A stretch of DNA of 64,000 nt from Gloeotrichia echinulata CP02 (lineage in GTDB: Bacteria > Cyanobacteriota > Cyanobacteriia > Cyanobacteriales > Nostocaceae), in the NCBI GenBank assembly GCA_038087035.1, contig CP051187.1:4717001-4781000 (forward strand). The letters run 5' to 3'. Position 1 is the first letter of the stretch, and each line of letters opens with the position of its first letter. This document shows, one piece after another, positions 25,741 through 35,439 of this stretch. The position numbers and the translations under genes are program-made. The notes beneath the pieces are model-generated. The model did not search any database. It was not told where the DNA came from and saw nothing but the letters and a program-made list of their open reading frames with translations.

Positions 25741-27117
25741 TTATGAGACGGCGATCGCGGCTGTTATTTCCTTCAAAGCATGTAAAACTCGATCAATCTC
25801 TTCAACGGTGTTGTAGTGTACTAGTCCAATCCGCAGCAAACCGCCACTCGCTTCTAAGCCTAATTTCTCAGTTACACCGTTCGCATAGAAATTGCCATGC
25901 CAGGAAAAAATACCGCGATCGCCTAATGTTTGTGCTAAACTTTGAGGGGTTTGTCCTGGGAGTCGCAATCCAAAGGTTGGTGTCCGCCAAGCCAAGCGTT
26001 GAGTATCTGTGATCCCATATAAGGTTAAGCCAGGAATCGCCAAAAGTCCAGAAATTAAATGTTGGCTGAGTTCTTGTTCATATTGCTGAATTGCTGACAT
26101 CGCTACAAGCAAAGCAGCACGCCGATTAGGATAGGAACTGGATGTTAAATGTGTAGGTTCATCCGGTGTCGTCGGAATGCGGGGACAGTGGAAGGTTTCC
26201 CATTTTTCTGTATGTGTCTCTAAAAAAGCTGCCAGCACTTCATTACTAATTGTAGGTGAAACACGGCAACCTAGTTTTGCCAAATAATTAATTGCTGCGA
26301 CTAATCCGGCTAAAGCTTCGTGATTCAAAGTCCCTGTTTCCCAGCGCGATGGGCCTTCCTCTGGGGCTGGTTGTAGTTTATAAGGTTGAAACCGGGCTAG
26401 ATGCTCCCGTTTACCATAGAGAATACCAATATGGGGACCAAAAAACTTGTAAACCGAACAGGCCAGAAAATCACAGTCTAGGGTCTGGACATCAATCGGT
26501 CCGTGAGGGGTGTAGTGGACTGCATCAACAAACACCAAAGCACCAACAGCATGGGCGAGGCGCACCACCTCGGCGACATCGTTAATTGTCCCCACGGCGT
26601 TGGATGCATAGCCAATTGCTACCAAGCGTGTCTGGGAATTGAGGTGCTGTTCCAGTTCGCACAGGTTGAGGGTGCAGTCTTCCACATTAATATCAACCAC
26701 CCGGATTTTAACACCGCTTTCTTCCAAAGCATACCAGGGGGAAATATTAGCATAATGATCAAGCCGGGTAACAATGATTTCATCACCTGGTTGCAGTTCT
26801 CGACCAATAGCGCGACTCAAACTAAAGGTGAGGGTGGTCATATTCGCACCAAATACCACCTCATCATTGGCACATCCTAGGAAATCAGCACTAGCAGCCC
26901 TAGCAGCATTAATCAGGGCATCTGTACGTATACTAGTAGCAAAAGTGCCGTGGGCATTGGCGTTTGACTTCACCAGATAATCACTCATCGCGTCTAACAC
27001 TGCTCCGGGTACCTGAGTACCACCAGGACCATCACAGAAAATCGCAGGTTGTCCATTGATTTGTTGTGTAAGTGCCGGAAACTGGGCACGTATCCATTTT
27101 AAGTCAAGAGGTTGCAT
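25741..27117 (-). CDS. Cysteine desulfurase-like class V aminotransferase
   Basis: 458 residues from the ATG at 27117, which has GGAGGAG about 10 bases upstream. PLP-fold marks: CDGPGGTQVPGAVLDAMSDYL, the substrate-side RLDHYANISPW, DAVHYTPHGPIDVQ (Asp and His), and SVYKFFGPHIGILYG with the probable PLP lysine. This is the TIGR01976 'cysteine desulfurase-like' group, related to SufS but without a clear active Cys loop, so the substrate may not be cysteine. It stands alone, with a tnpB element inserted just upstream (about 27170), which probably displaces its promoter. Confidence 0.88.
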   Translation of the reverse strand: MQPLDLKWIRAQFPALTQQINGQPAIFCDGPGGTQVPGAVLDAMSDYLVKSNANAHGTFATSIRTDALINAARAASADFLGCANDEVVFGANMTTLTFSLSRAIGRELQPGDEIIVTRLDHYANISPWYALEESGVKIRVVDINVEDCTLNLCELEQHLNSQTRLVAIGYASNAVGTINDVAEVVRLAHAVGALVFVDAVHYTPHGPIDVQTLDCDFLACSVYKFFGPHIGILYGKREHLARFQPYKLQPAPEEGPSRWETGTLNHEALAGLVAAINYLAKLGCRVSPTISNEVLAAFLETHTEKWETFHCPRIPTTPDEPTHLTSSSYPNRRAALLVAMSAIQQYEQELSQHLISGLLAIPGLTLYGITDTQRLAWRTPTFGLRLPGQTPQSLAQTLGDRGIFSWHGNFYANGVTEKLGLEASGGLLRIGLVHYNTVEEIDRVLHALKEITAAIAVS

Positions 27118-27169
27118 ATTAAACTCCTCCAGTAATGCTGGACAAGCTAACACAAAAAATGGTCTTGAG

Positions 27170-28490
27170 GATTGACACTCCCCGTCCTGAAGGAGCGGGG
27201 ATTCTGTAATCTACGTCAGAATTTGCTCTTGCTGGCTTGCGCCAACTAGCGTAGTGATTCCGACTCCTACAGCGTTACTTCGGGATTGCCCATCCCTAGC
27301 AAGTGTAGCATCGCGGAGCGTGTCGGAGACAAGATTTAAAATGTTAATCGCTGCATTTTCATCCCTATGCAACTTGCATCCACAACTACAAACATGGGTG
27401 CGAGTTGATAGAGATTTTTTCACAATCACGCCACAATTTGAACACTTTTGTGATGTGTAATGTGGTTGCACGCTGAACGCTAACTTACCAAATTTACCAG
27501 CAAAATACTCAATCCACTGCGTAAACAAATACCAGCTAGCGTCAGCAATTGACTTAGCTAAACAATGGTTTCTGAGTAAGTTACGCACTTGCAGGTTTTC
27601 ATAGGCTACTAAGTCGTTAGACTTGCACACGTTACGCGCTATTCTCTTAGCGTGTTCATTCCGTTGCCTACTTATTCTCAAGTGCTTAGAGGCAAATATA
27701 GCTCTAGATTTTCTACGTCCTGAAGAACCTTTTTTCTTTTTGTAAATACGTCTTTGAGCATGTTTAATTGACTTTTCAGCCTTGATCAAAAACTTGGGAT
27801 TAGATTCTTGATGTCCGTTAGAATCAGTGTAAAAACTCTCTAGCCCAACATCTAAACCGATTTCATTACCTGTCAGTGGTTGAATATCTGAAGCTTCAAC
27901 ATCAATACAAAACTGACAGTAATAGCCATCAGCACGACGCACCAATCTAACACGTTTAATTGATTTTACAGGGTAGGTTTGAATATCCCATTTGCCCAAC
28001 AATTTCAACTCACCAATACCTTTTTTATCAGTAATGGTAATACGGCGCTTGATTGGATTTAGCTTCCAGCCTGATGTCTTGTACTCAACCGAGCGATTAT
28101 CACGCTGGAATCTGGGATATCCCTTTTTACCTGATACTTTCTTTTTACAATTATCGTAAAACCTTGATATTGCTAACCATGCTCTTTCGGCTGAGGATTG
28201 TACCGCCATCGAGTTTAGGTTAGCTACAAACTTAAATTCGTTGCGTAGTTCCGTTGAATACTTGTTGAGTGCGAATCTATCAATTTTTGCTTCTCTTGGC
28301 GCGTCAATCCAATATCTCAAACATTTGTTTCTAATGAATTGAGTAGTTTTAATAGCTGATTCAATGGCTAAATATTGAAGTTTTTTAGCTTTAACTTTGT
28401 ACTCTAGAACTAGCAACTTAATCACCCCCTTTGTTGTTTATGTTATATGTTGATTATACCATTCTTAAGTAGAAAACCGCAATAGGTTAT
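27170..28490 (-). mobile_element. Standalone tnpB element (IS1341/IS605 type)
   Basis: The right end is ATTGACACTCC then hairpin CCCCGTCC..GGAGCGGGG (27179-27200) then ATTCTG, the same form as ends near 17196, 47270 and 62634. The left end is less clear, in the A/T-rich 28430-28490. There is no tnpA, so movement would need one in trans, perhaps from another element. Confidence 0.7.
27211..28425 (-). CDS. tnpB: TnpB-family RNA-guided nuclease
   Basis: 404 residues. RuvC residues D192 (EIGLDVGLE), E276 (LVAYENLQV) and D355 (KLHRDENAAINI) are present; the zinc-ribbon cysteines are C328, C331, C346 and C350 (or C348). The N-terminus LLVLEYKVKAKKLQYLAIE is typical. The C-terminus extends about 45 residues. 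About 60-70% identical by eye to the protein at 47349-48629, which has lost its catalytic Glu. All catalytic residues here suggest an active enzyme. Confidence 0.9.
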   Translation of the reverse strand: MIKLLVLEYKVKAKKLQYLAIESAIKTTQFIRNKCLRYWIDAPREAKIDRFALNKYSTELRNEFKFVANLNSMAVQSSAERAWLAISRFYDNCKKKVSGKKGYPRFQRDNRSVEYKTSGWKLNPIKRRITITDKKGIGELKLLGKWDIQTYPVKSIKRVRLVRRADGYYCQFCIDVEASDIQPLTGNEIGLDVGLESFYTDSNGHQESNPKFLIKAEKSIKHAQRRIYKKKKGSSGRRKSRAIFASKHLRISRQRNEHAKRIARNVCKSNDLVAYENLQVRNLLRNHCLAKSIADASWYLFTQWIEYFAGKFGKLAFSVQPHYTSQKCSNCGVIVKKSLSTRTHVCSCGCKLHRDENAAINILNLVSDTLRDATLARDGQSRSNAVGVGITTLVGASQQEQILT

Positions 28491-28541
28491 TTCGGAAAGG
28501 TGAACGCACCCTACAAAATAACTCAGCATTCAGCACTTTTT

Positions 28542-29435
28542 TTACGGGTTTGGTATGGCGACACTCTTGAGGATGGTCATCGGTCCGAGGTCTTTGACAA
28601 AATGCATTTGTTGTTGATTTCGTACCAACAGCGCACCCGCGAATCCTAATGAGTTGACCGAAATTGACTCAAATTCTTCCTGCGATCGCGGTACAATTAA
28701 CATCCATTGTCGCGTAGCTAGAAGATTATAAGGAACAGACTCTAAACCCACCTTTCGTAGTAAGCTGTGATATATCTCCAGAGTGGCTGCAGCAGCGGTG
28801 AATGGGGAATTTGCCCAACTAGGATCGAGGGTGGCGAAAGCGTTTAAAAAAGGCAGTTGGGGTATAGTTGCAATTGAATTGGGAACTGTCGCAGTTGGTA
28901 GCAGCGGTGCAATAGGTATCTGTAAGCCTGATGGTGTAAGTGGTAAGGGTACAAGTTGCAGGTGTTTGTGTCGTTGACTTGCACCTGCAATTTTACCGCC
29001 ATTGTAGAATGCTAAACCATCGAAATCAGCAAGACTCGCCCACATGGCCGCAAAATCTTCTAAGGTGAGTAAGCTATCCTGTTCCTCAAAAGCACGGGTA
29101 ATAATCAGCAGGTGATGGTCAACAACGTTAAATTTGTTTAATATACACACATGGCTATCAGAAATATCTGCCACAAATAAATCTTCTTCATAAGGTAAAA
29201 ATGGATTAAACTCTTTACCAGTTGTGGCTATTTGTTTCTCTTGCTTTTGTTTGGCTACTTTTTTACGGTTTAGGTTCGACAAAATCCGCACTAAAAAATT
29301 AACCCCACCTTGCTCAACAAACTCAAACTCTGTGGGTATTGACTGGAGCGCACCGCATCCCAAAGCATACTCTGTGCGTTCCTTGACACTATTCCATAAC
29401 GTGCCAGGTTTTAGTAAAATTTTTCCCTGTACCAT
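28542..29435 (-). CDS. ATP adenylyltransferase / Ap4A phosphorylase-like (HIT superfamily)
   Basis: 297 residues. NPFLPYEEDLFVADISDSHVCILNKFNVVDHHLLIIT is the substrate-binding half, and QRHKHLQLVPLPL is the histidine-triad-like HxHxQ motif whose middle His forms the nucleotidyl intermediate. Apa1/Apa2-type enzymes phosphorolyse diadenosine tetraphosphate to ADP and ATP, lowering alarmone levels. Length matches the bacterial family. Soluble, single gene. Confidence 0.88.
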   Translation of the reverse strand: MVQGKILLKPGTLWNSVKERTEYALGCGALQSIPTEFEFVEQGGVNFLVRILSNLNRKKVAKQKQEKQIATTGKEFNPFLPYEEDLFVADISDSHVCILNKFNVVDHHLLIITRAFEEQDSLLTLEDFAAMWASLADFDGLAFYNGGKIAGASQRHKHLQLVPLPLTPSGLQIPIAPLLPTATVPNSIATIPQLPFLNAFATLDPSWANSPFTAAAATLEIYHSLLRKVGLESVPYNLLATRQWMLIVPRSQEEFESISVNSLGFAGALLVRNQQQMHFVKDLGPMTILKSVAIPNP

Positions 29436-29470
29436 TTTTTATTTTGGCTGATGTGCAGAAATTAGATTTC

Positions 29471-29573
29471 ATATCATGTCCGGGAGCTTACCCATAATAC
29501 CCGCAATGTAGAGACGTTACATGTAACGTCTCTACAGAATATTTTATTACGGTCATATAACCGGACATGATAT
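29471..29573. mobile_element. MITE with 13-bp ATATCATGTCCGG ends and a 28-bp perfect palindrome core
   Basis: Ends 29471-29483 and 29561-29573 are exact inverted repeats. The core 29508-29535 is a perfect palindrome with half-site GTAGAGACGTTACA. It is a different core from the GGGGCACGGC and GGGGCGCAAGG types. Non-coding. Confidence 0.8.
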
Positions 29574-29667
29574 TACAGCCATTTTCAGGTAAATAGACCA
29601 CGCTTTTGGGGCGCAAGGCCTTGTGCCCCTACGAAGATCTGTGGTTATTGGGTGAAAATCGCTGTAA
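29573..29667. mobile_element. MITE with TTACAGC ends and GGGGCGCAAGG core
   Basis: It begins TTACAGCCATTTTCAGGTAA and ends with the imperfect complement (..GGGTGAAAATCGCTGTAA). The core GGGGCGCAAGGCCTTGTGCCCC is near 29610-29631. It abuts the preceding element. Same outer family as 44618-44715. Confidence 0.7.
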
Positions 29668-29709
29668 AAAAATCAGGAATCTCAATTTTTACGAATGCAT
29701 TGTTTTTAT

Positions 29710-30774
29710 TTAAAATGCCATAATTTCATCGAAATCGGCAAACATCTCATCAAGTAAGTCTTCCATATCGTCTTCCTGCATCTGTCGCAGAATTTGTGGA
29801 CCACCGAGAAATTCCTTGATGCTGGTTTTTTCTTCTCGAAAATCCTTGACAAAATCGCGAATAGCAGCAATTTTTTCAATTTCCGATTCTAGTTGATTCA
29901 ACATTTGGGCAACGGGATCTATCCCGACTTTCACGGCTTTTCGACAATCGGAAACCATTGTTCCTTCTGGGGTATGTTTTACTTCCGATAGTTCCCGTTT
30001 TAATTGATTAAATTGATTTTTGAGTAATTCATTATGTTGCTCTAAGCGAGTACATTTCCTAGTTAAATCATCTTCGTTATTCTTATCAATAATTTCCCCT
30101 AATTGATGTTGCTGTTCAATTTCTAATAGTCGAGCCAAATCACCATCTTGATAAGCCTTATTGATTTCTTTCATAATTTCTGTATGGCGCATTTGCGTTT
30201 CGCCATTTTTAGCTTTATCAGGGTGGAAAACTTCAGCTAAACTCAAAAATATCTCGCGAATTTTTCTCGATGCATCAGTTTTATTCCTTGAGGGAATTTC
30301 TAGGTCTTGTGGTGCCTCTTGATCTCGATAGTAGTTTTGCCTTTGCGAGGAGGAGTCATCATTCTCTTCCTCATTTGTTTCCAATACTTCTGCTTCTGAG
30401 TCTGTATCAATATCTTGATGATCGCGTTTTGGGCTGATGATTCCCATTAACTGCATACTCCTATAAACACCTTCAATATCTTTCTTACTTTTTTTGCCTA
30501 ACTTTCTGGTGGCAAAAATTTCTGCAAACAGAGCATGAATTTCTTGGTCAATATCTACCAATTTATGGAAACTGGGGGTACAGCGATTAAATATGTCCGC
30601 ACCTAAAGAACGCATTTGCTCGACAAAGTTATTGAGTTCAGTCTTTTTTTTATTGATCTTTTTGAGCAGTCGTTGGTGTTCTTTGTCAAGTACTTCTAGA
30701 CGGATATGCCCTGATGAGAGAGCCAGGACTGTTGTTGTAGTACTTTGGGAGCGAGATGAGGTTTTTTTAGGCAT
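29710..30774 (-). CDS. J-domain-containing coiled-coil protein
   Basis: 354 residues from ATG 30774 (MPKKTSSRSQSTTTT). The N-terminal half is helical and charged (EVLDKEHQRLLKKINKKKTEL), followed by an acidic low-complexity linker. IREIFLSLAEVFHPDKAKNG..RHTEIMKEINKAYQ is a J domain with the HPD motif, which should stimulate the ATPase of an Hsp70 (DnaK). The C-terminus is coiled coil (KCTRLEQHNELLKNQFNQLKRELSEV) and very acidic (DDMEDLLDEMFADFDEIM). No zinc-finger or classic DnaJ C-terminal domain, so it is a type III J protein with unknown client. Confidence 0.75.
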   Translation of the reverse strand: MPKKTSSRSQSTTTTVLALSSGHIRLEVLDKEHQRLLKKINKKKTELNNFVEQMRSLGADIFNRCTPSFHKLVDIDQEIHALFAEIFATRKLGKKSKKDIEGVYRSMQLMGIISPKRDHQDIDTDSEAEVLETNEEENDDSSSQRQNYYRDQEAPQDLEIPSRNKTDASRKIREIFLSLAEVFHPDKAKNGETQMRHTEIMKEINKAYQDGDLARLLEIEQQHQLGEIIDKNNEDDLTRKCTRLEQHNELLKNQFNQLKRELSEVKHTPEGTMVSDCRKAVKVGIDPVAQMLNQLESEIEKIAAIRDFVKDFREEKTSIKEFLGGPQILRQMQEDDMEDLLDEMFADFDEIMAF

Positions 30775-31250
30775 ATAATTTCTCAATGTGATTAGAGTCC
30801 AAATCCTAGGCTGGCTGATACCACAAAAGCCTATTTAATGAATATTTATTTGCTGATGCACAATGCCCAGCCGAAAAAACGTTGTCAGTCATCTTGTCTT
30901 GATATGTCTAAATAATTAGCAATATCAAGTTAAGCGCTTATTTCAGATTACTACTTTTTGACTAGGTATTTAGCGAGATTGACAGAAATTGCTGCAAGAC
31001 CCCAAACAAGGTGCTTTAGGGACTGAGAAATAAAAAAAACATACCATCGTAGGGTGCGTCAGTAGCGAGAAACTCAAGACATAACCCGAAATTATTGGTA
31101 CTGAGGCATCTTACTGTGGATAATTTAATTCATGGAAGTCCCTTAGCATTATGCCAAAGGCTTTGGCAAAATGACCGTGATATCATGTTCGGTTGATCGC
31201 TGATAAATTGATAAGCTATTTCACAGTGCTACTTGTGAAGCTGAACAATT
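30775..31250. other. trpD upstream region with repeat fragments
   Basis: No gene. It holds GTAGGGTGCGTCAG (about 31052-31065) without a clear partner, and a single left half of the ATATCATGTTCGG repeat (31183-31195). The trpD promoter should lie near its end, but no clean -10/-35 was chosen. Confidence 0.4.
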
Positions 31251-32348
31251 ATGGTCCAGATTAGTAATTCACAAACTCCGTTAGCTCAGGAGTCCTCCTA
31301 TTGGTCTGCAATTCTACAGCAATTGCTGGACGGTCAATCACTTTCTGTTTCCCAAGCCTCAGATTTAATGCAAGGCTGGCTGGCTACAGCAATCCCTGAT
31401 GTATTGTCAGGTGCAATCTTAGCCGCAATTCAAGCCAAGGGAGTGTCAGCAGCCGAACTAGTGGGTATGGTCGAGGTATTATACTCCCAGTCTGTTAAAC
31501 CGACCTTAGCAGCACCAGTGATTGGCAATTTACCATTAGTCGATACATGCGGAACAGGTGGCGATGGTGCATCTACCTTTAATATTTCCACGGCGGTGGC
31601 TTTTGTGACTGCAGCTTCTGGGGTAAAAGTAGCAAAACATGGTAATCGTTCCGCCTCTGGTAAAACTGGTTCAGCGGATGTGTTAGAAGCTTTAGGCGTC
31701 AACCTCAAAGCCAGCACCGAAAAAGCTCAAGCGGCCTTAGAGACGGTGGGGATTACCTTTTTATTTGCGCCAGATTGGCACCCCGCACTCAAGGCGATCG
31801 CCCCATTGCGAAAAACCCTCAAAGTCCGCACAGTTTTTAATCTCCTCGGTCCGTTACTCAACCCACTCAAACCCACAGGACAAGTCATTGGGATTAATAA
31901 CCCAGCCTTAATAGAGACTTTCGCCCAAGTTCTCAAGGAACGAGGAACTCACCGCGCCATTACCCTCCACGGACGCGAAAGGTTAGATGAAGCTGGATTG
32001 GGTGATAAAACTGATGTGGCTATCCTTTCAAATCAACAAATACACTTACTAGAAATAGATCCCCAAGAATTAGGTTTAAACCCCGCCCCGATTACTACAT
32101 TAGTAGGTGGAGATGTGGAAGAAAATGCCGAAATTCTCAAAGCAGTTTTGCAAGGTAAAGGGACGCCACCACAGCAAGATGTCGTGGCTTTAAATGCTGC
32201 TTTAGCATTGTATGTAGGTGAAAGAGTAACAGATAGTGGCGATTATGTAAATACTTTTTCGCAAGCTGTAATACTTGCTAAAGACATTTTGCAAAGTGGT
32301 GAAGCTTGGACAAAATTGGCTCTTTTAGCTGAATTTTTGGCTGCATAA
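31251..32348 (+). CDS. trpD: Anthranilate phosphoribosyltransferase
   Basis: 365 residues. TrpD joins anthranilate to PRPP in tryptophan synthesis. VDTCGTGGDGASTFNISTA is the PRPP-binding loop; KHGNRSASGKTGSADVLEALG binds anthranilate/PRPP, and RTVFNLLGPLLNPLKPTGQVIGI and DEAGLGDKTDVA follow. The first about 20 residues (QISNSQTPLAQESSYW) extend beyond the bacterial core, as often in cyanobacteria. Monocistronic; other trp genes are not nearby. Confidence 0.95.
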   Translation: MVQISNSQTPLAQESSYWSAILQQLLDGQSLSVSQASDLMQGWLATAIPDVLSGAILAAIQAKGVSAAELVGMVEVLYSQSVKPTLAAPVIGNLPLVDTCGTGGDGASTFNISTAVAFVTAASGVKVAKHGNRSASGKTGSADVLEALGVNLKASTEKAQAALETVGITFLFAPDWHPALKAIAPLRKTLKVRTVFNLLGPLLNPLKPTGQVIGINNPALIETFAQVLKERGTHRAITLHGRERLDEAGLGDKTDVAILSNQQIHLLEIDPQELGLNPAPITTLVGGDVEENAEILKAVLQGKGTPPQQDVVALNAALALYVGERVTDSGDYVNTFSQAVILAKDILQSGEAWTKLALLAEFLAA

Positions 32349-32379
32349 TTTCTCGTTCCCATGTTCTGCACTCTAACTT

Positions 32380-32440
32380 ATTAGAGACCACGTGTCTGGG
32401 GCGCAAGGCCTTGCGCTCCTACACTTAGGTGTTATATCTC
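32380..32440. repeat. Palindromic-core repeat
   Basis: GGGGCGCAAGGCCTTGCGCT core at about 32399-32418 with weak outer arms (GAGACCACGTGT left). Same core as at 44655, 46502 and 55839. Confidence 0.6.
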
Positions 32441-32513
32441 ACATTCCGCACCCTAGGATTATTCAGGAATATTCAGAAAAATAGTTGCTTTTTGACTACC
32501 ATTGCTAGAAAAA

Positions 32514-34250
32514 TTACGGGGAATTACGCCGATGATTAGCAGCTTGTAAAAGCAGTGATTCTGCAAAAGCGATCGCATCGGTTGCTGATTTACCACCGGC
32601 TAATTGTGCGAGTTCTTCGCGACGGGTGGTCAAGTTATCTAATGTAGTAACTCGCACAACTGTGCGCTGTTGTGTGTTAGTTTTATCACCTTGATTTTGA
32701 TTAATAGTTTGCTTATCTACCCGAAAATGCCTATCTGCCATTGCGGCTACTAAGGGTTGATGGGTAACGCATAATACTTGATGATTGTAACTCAGTTGAT
32801 ATAATTTTTCGGCGATCGCCTGGGCTACTCTCCCAGAAACACCCACATCTATTTCATCAAATACCATTGTTCCGGCTGTATCGGCTTGGGAAAAACAAGC
32901 TTTCAGCGCTAGTAAAAAGCGACTCATTTCACCACCTGAAGCGATTTCGGTTAAGGGTTGTATGGGTTCACCGGGGTTAGGACTAAACATAAAGGTAATT
33001 TTATCTGCACCGGCGGTGGTGGGTGCAATGGGTGCTATTTCTATTTTAAATTGCACTTTTTCCATTGCTAGGGGCTTGAGTTCGGATATTAATCGCGCTT
33101 CTAAATCTGTCGCTACTGTGCGTCTTAACTGTGTTAATTGGTGACAGGCTTGGGTCAGCTTGGCAAAATATGCCTGTTCTTGCTGTTCTAAACTTTCAAT
33201 AGATTGTTCTGTGTCATTGAGTTGGGCTAATTCCCCTTGGATGCGTTGAAAATAGGCGAGGGCTTCCAGTAATGTCGGTCCATATTTGCGACAAATTTGC
33301 TTTAATTCACGAATGCGTTCTTCTACTTCCTCCAACCGTTGGGGATCGGCTTCTAGACTTTCCCCATAGGCGTTTATTTGCCGCCCTACTTCCATTATCG
33401 CCGTTTGGGCGTCCCGCACCAAGTCCAACATGGGTTGCAGTTGGTTATCATATTCCACCATGTCGTTTAATGTCGCTTCACTGTCTCCCAACAAATCGGC
33501 GACTGCGGGGGCTTCGTTATCGTTTTGATATAAAGCTTGATAAATCTTATAACTCATCTGCTGCAAATCCACGACATGATTGAGGCGTTCCCGTTCTTGC
33601 AGCAGTTGTTCTAATTCATTGGGGTCATTAAGGTTCGCGGTGCTTAATTCCTGGACTTGATAGGTGAGTAAGTCCAATTGTTGTAGGCGTTCCCGTTCTG
33701 AGGTGCGGCGTTTTTCTAGGGCTTGTCGTGCCTTTTGGTACTCTGCAAAAATAGCAACGATGGACTGACGTTGCTGTAATAGAGATTCACCACCGTGTAA
33801 ATCCAACCATTCGCGGACTTGGGCTGATTGACCCACCTGGACAGTTTGACCTTGGGCGGTAATTTCCACCAGGCGATCGCGCAGTCCGCCCATAATCTGG
33901 CGATTAACTAACACACCATTCACCCGCGAACGACTGCGGATATTACTACTAGTAGCTGTAATTTCGCGGCTGATAACTACGGAGTTATCATCAATTAAAT
34001 CAATTTCCTGTTCACTCAACCAAGCCGCTAAAGCAGGGTTAGAGGTAAAAGTCGCTTCTACCAGCGCCCGACTTGTCCCCGTGCGAATCACACGCGATGA
34101 GACTTTCCCACCCAAAGCCGCATCAATGGCATCCAGGATAATAGATTTTCCTGCACCAGTTTCACCGGTTAAGACATTTAGACCGAGGCCAAATTCCAGT
34201 TCCAGTTGGTCAACCAGGGCAAAGTTTTCAATTCGCAGGGAGAGTAACAT
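32514..34250 (-). CDS. recN: DNA repair protein RecN
   Basis: 578-residue SMC-like ATPase for double-strand break repair. Walker A is LTGETGAGKSIILDAIDAALGG near residue 30. A long coiled-coil middle (RTSERERLQQLDLLTYQVQEL ... ELAQLNDTEQSIESLEQQEQ) is followed by the signature IASGGEMSRFLLALKA and Walker B TMVFDEIDVGVSGRVAQAI. The end ALAQLAGGKSATDAIAFAESLL-like is conserved. The start codon lies inside a 170-bp segment duplicated at 35440-35609. Confidence 0.95.
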   Translation of the reverse strand: MLLSLRIENFALVDQLELEFGLGLNVLTGETGAGKSIILDAIDAALGGKVSSRVIRTGTSRALVEATFTSNPALAAWLSEQEIDLIDDNSVVISREITATSSNIRSRSRVNGVLVNRQIMGGLRDRLVEITAQGQTVQVGQSAQVREWLDLHGGESLLQQRQSIVAIFAEYQKARQALEKRRTSERERLQQLDLLTYQVQELSTANLNDPNELEQLLQERERLNHVVDLQQMSYKIYQALYQNDNEAPAVADLLGDSEATLNDMVEYDNQLQPMLDLVRDAQTAIMEVGRQINAYGESLEADPQRLEEVEERIRELKQICRKYGPTLLEALAYFQRIQGELAQLNDTEQSIESLEQQEQAYFAKLTQACHQLTQLRRTVATDLEARLISELKPLAMEKVQFKIEIAPIAPTTAGADKITFMFSPNPGEPIQPLTEIASGGEMSRFLLALKACFSQADTAGTMVFDEIDVGVSGRVAQAIAEKLYQLSYNHQVLCVTHQPLVAAMADRHFRVDKQTINQNQGDKTNTQQRTVVRVTTLDNLTTRREELAQLAGGKSATDAIAFAESLLLQAANHRRNSP

Positions 34251-34412
34251 CTAGCCAAATTCTCCATGAGGGGGGAGTAGGGGAGTAGGGCAATTACCAA
34301 TACCAACTTACCCCATGAAGAACTTGGGGTACAAGGCATTACCTATTACCATGAAAATAGCAAGCCCATTTTAGTCTACCAAAAACAGTTACTACTGATA
34401 ACTGATTTCGCG
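34243..34412. repeat. 170-bp direct repeat, copy 1 (recN start and upstream)
   Basis: It runs from the recN start codon through its upstream region and matches 35440-35609 at a constant offset of 1197 bases, with two mismatches noted by eye. It includes GGGGAGTA heptad-like pieces and an inverted pair CCCCATG..CATGAGG. Confidence 0.85.
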
Positions 34413-34512
34413 CAGGTACAACATTATATCGCAAGGTGTAGGGGCACGGCACTGCCGTGCCCTTACGGGTGTACGTCACTTGTCGGGAAACGCTATATAC
34501 TGCAATTAAAGC
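34413..34512. mobile_element. MITE fragment with GGGGCACGGC core
   Basis: GTAGGGGCACGGCA/TGCCGTGCCC core at about 34439-34466 with right arm GTACGTCACTTG..AAACGCTATATA, as at 43101-43209. The left arm (CAGGTACAAC) is short. A half copy lies at 35264-35320, beyond the Uma2 start. Confidence 0.6.
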
Positions 34513-34616
34513 TTAATGCTTGTAAGCTTTGATTTATAAGCATTAGAGCCAAATTAATTCTATGTGACAGTTTTTATATCAATGTGCCAGTTCAGGACAC
34601 CCTACATAATTCACTT

Positions 34617-35264
34617 TCAAGCGCCTTGTGAATCAGAAATTTGCTGTCTTACCCAAACACGAAAAGCATTTTTGGCTGCTAGTTGCCCAATTTTTCGACT
34701 TTCGTGGATAAATTGGGGAATATCCTTGACTTGGACTGGCGCAAAAGTAGGACTAAGCTCAACTTCTGAATATTGATTGTTTGAAAGCCTATAAATTCGC
34801 AGAACAGTTCCGTTGTATCGCCAAAGTTCAGGGATACCCATTGCAGCATAAAGAGATAATTTATCTATTTTGGGTCGGGAATATTCCACCTCAAGCACTA
34901 GGTCTGGTGGTGGATCTTTTTGTAAATCAATATTTTCTTTATCCCTAACCAAATATTCATTTTGAATATAAAAACTGCTATCAGGCTCCCCTCCTTTTTC
35001 TAAGTCATCTCGTGTTAAAGTCAGTGAACCTGTGCTTTTGGTTTCTTGGCCAAATTCCTCACAAAGCACGAGAATAAAGCTTTCAATTAGGCGGTTAGAG
35101 TTTTCATGCGCCATGAGTGGGGTCATGATTTCTACTATTTGATTATCATAAGCAAGTCGAGAGCTACGTTCGCCTCCCATCTCATCCAGCATGGTTTTGA
35201 ACGTCTGCCAACTGATATTGTTAAGCATTGTTCTTGTTTCTGCCAGTGGTGCTGTTGTGACCAT
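34617..35264 (-). CDS. Uma2-family putative endonuclease (DUF820)
   Basis: 215 residues from ATG 35264. ISWQTFKTMLDEMGGERSSRLAYDNQIVEIMTPLMAHE is the Uma2 entry; GEPDSSFYIQ and PPDLVLEVEYSRPKIDKLSLYAAMGIPELWRY carry the PD-(D/E)XK-like acidic residues, the usual ExK being ExE-Y here. Uma2 proteins are very numerous in cyanobacteria and their role is unsettled. An upstream extension into the MITE is open but not conserved. The gene sits between the two copies of the 170-bp repeat. Confidence 0.85.
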   Translation of the reverse strand: MVTTAPLAETRTMLNNISWQTFKTMLDEMGGERSSRLAYDNQIVEIMTPLMAHENSNRLIESFILVLCEEFGQETKSTGSLTLTRDDLEKGGEPDSSFYIQNEYLVRDKENIDLQKDPPPDLVLEVEYSRPKIDKLSLYAAMGIPELWRYNGTVLRIYRLSNNQYSEVELSPTFAPVQVKDIPQFIHESRKIGQLAAKNAFRVWVRQQISDSQGA

Positions 35265-35439
35265 ATTCCCATTCAGATGCGGTACAAGATTATATCGTGG
35301 CGCTAGGGGCACGGCAAGACCCATAGGTGTCAACTTAAGCCTCGGCGAATGGAATCTGTCGCCACTCCATCCTCTGTCCCATCTTCCTCAACCCAAATAT
35401 TGTCATCTTTTAAACGGATATGAATCATGGAGTAGGGAC

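Noticed and set aside
27211..28425. Cas12-type effector.
   Set aside because: Size (404 residues), zinc ribbon, IS-type end and lack of a CRISPR array fit TnpB.
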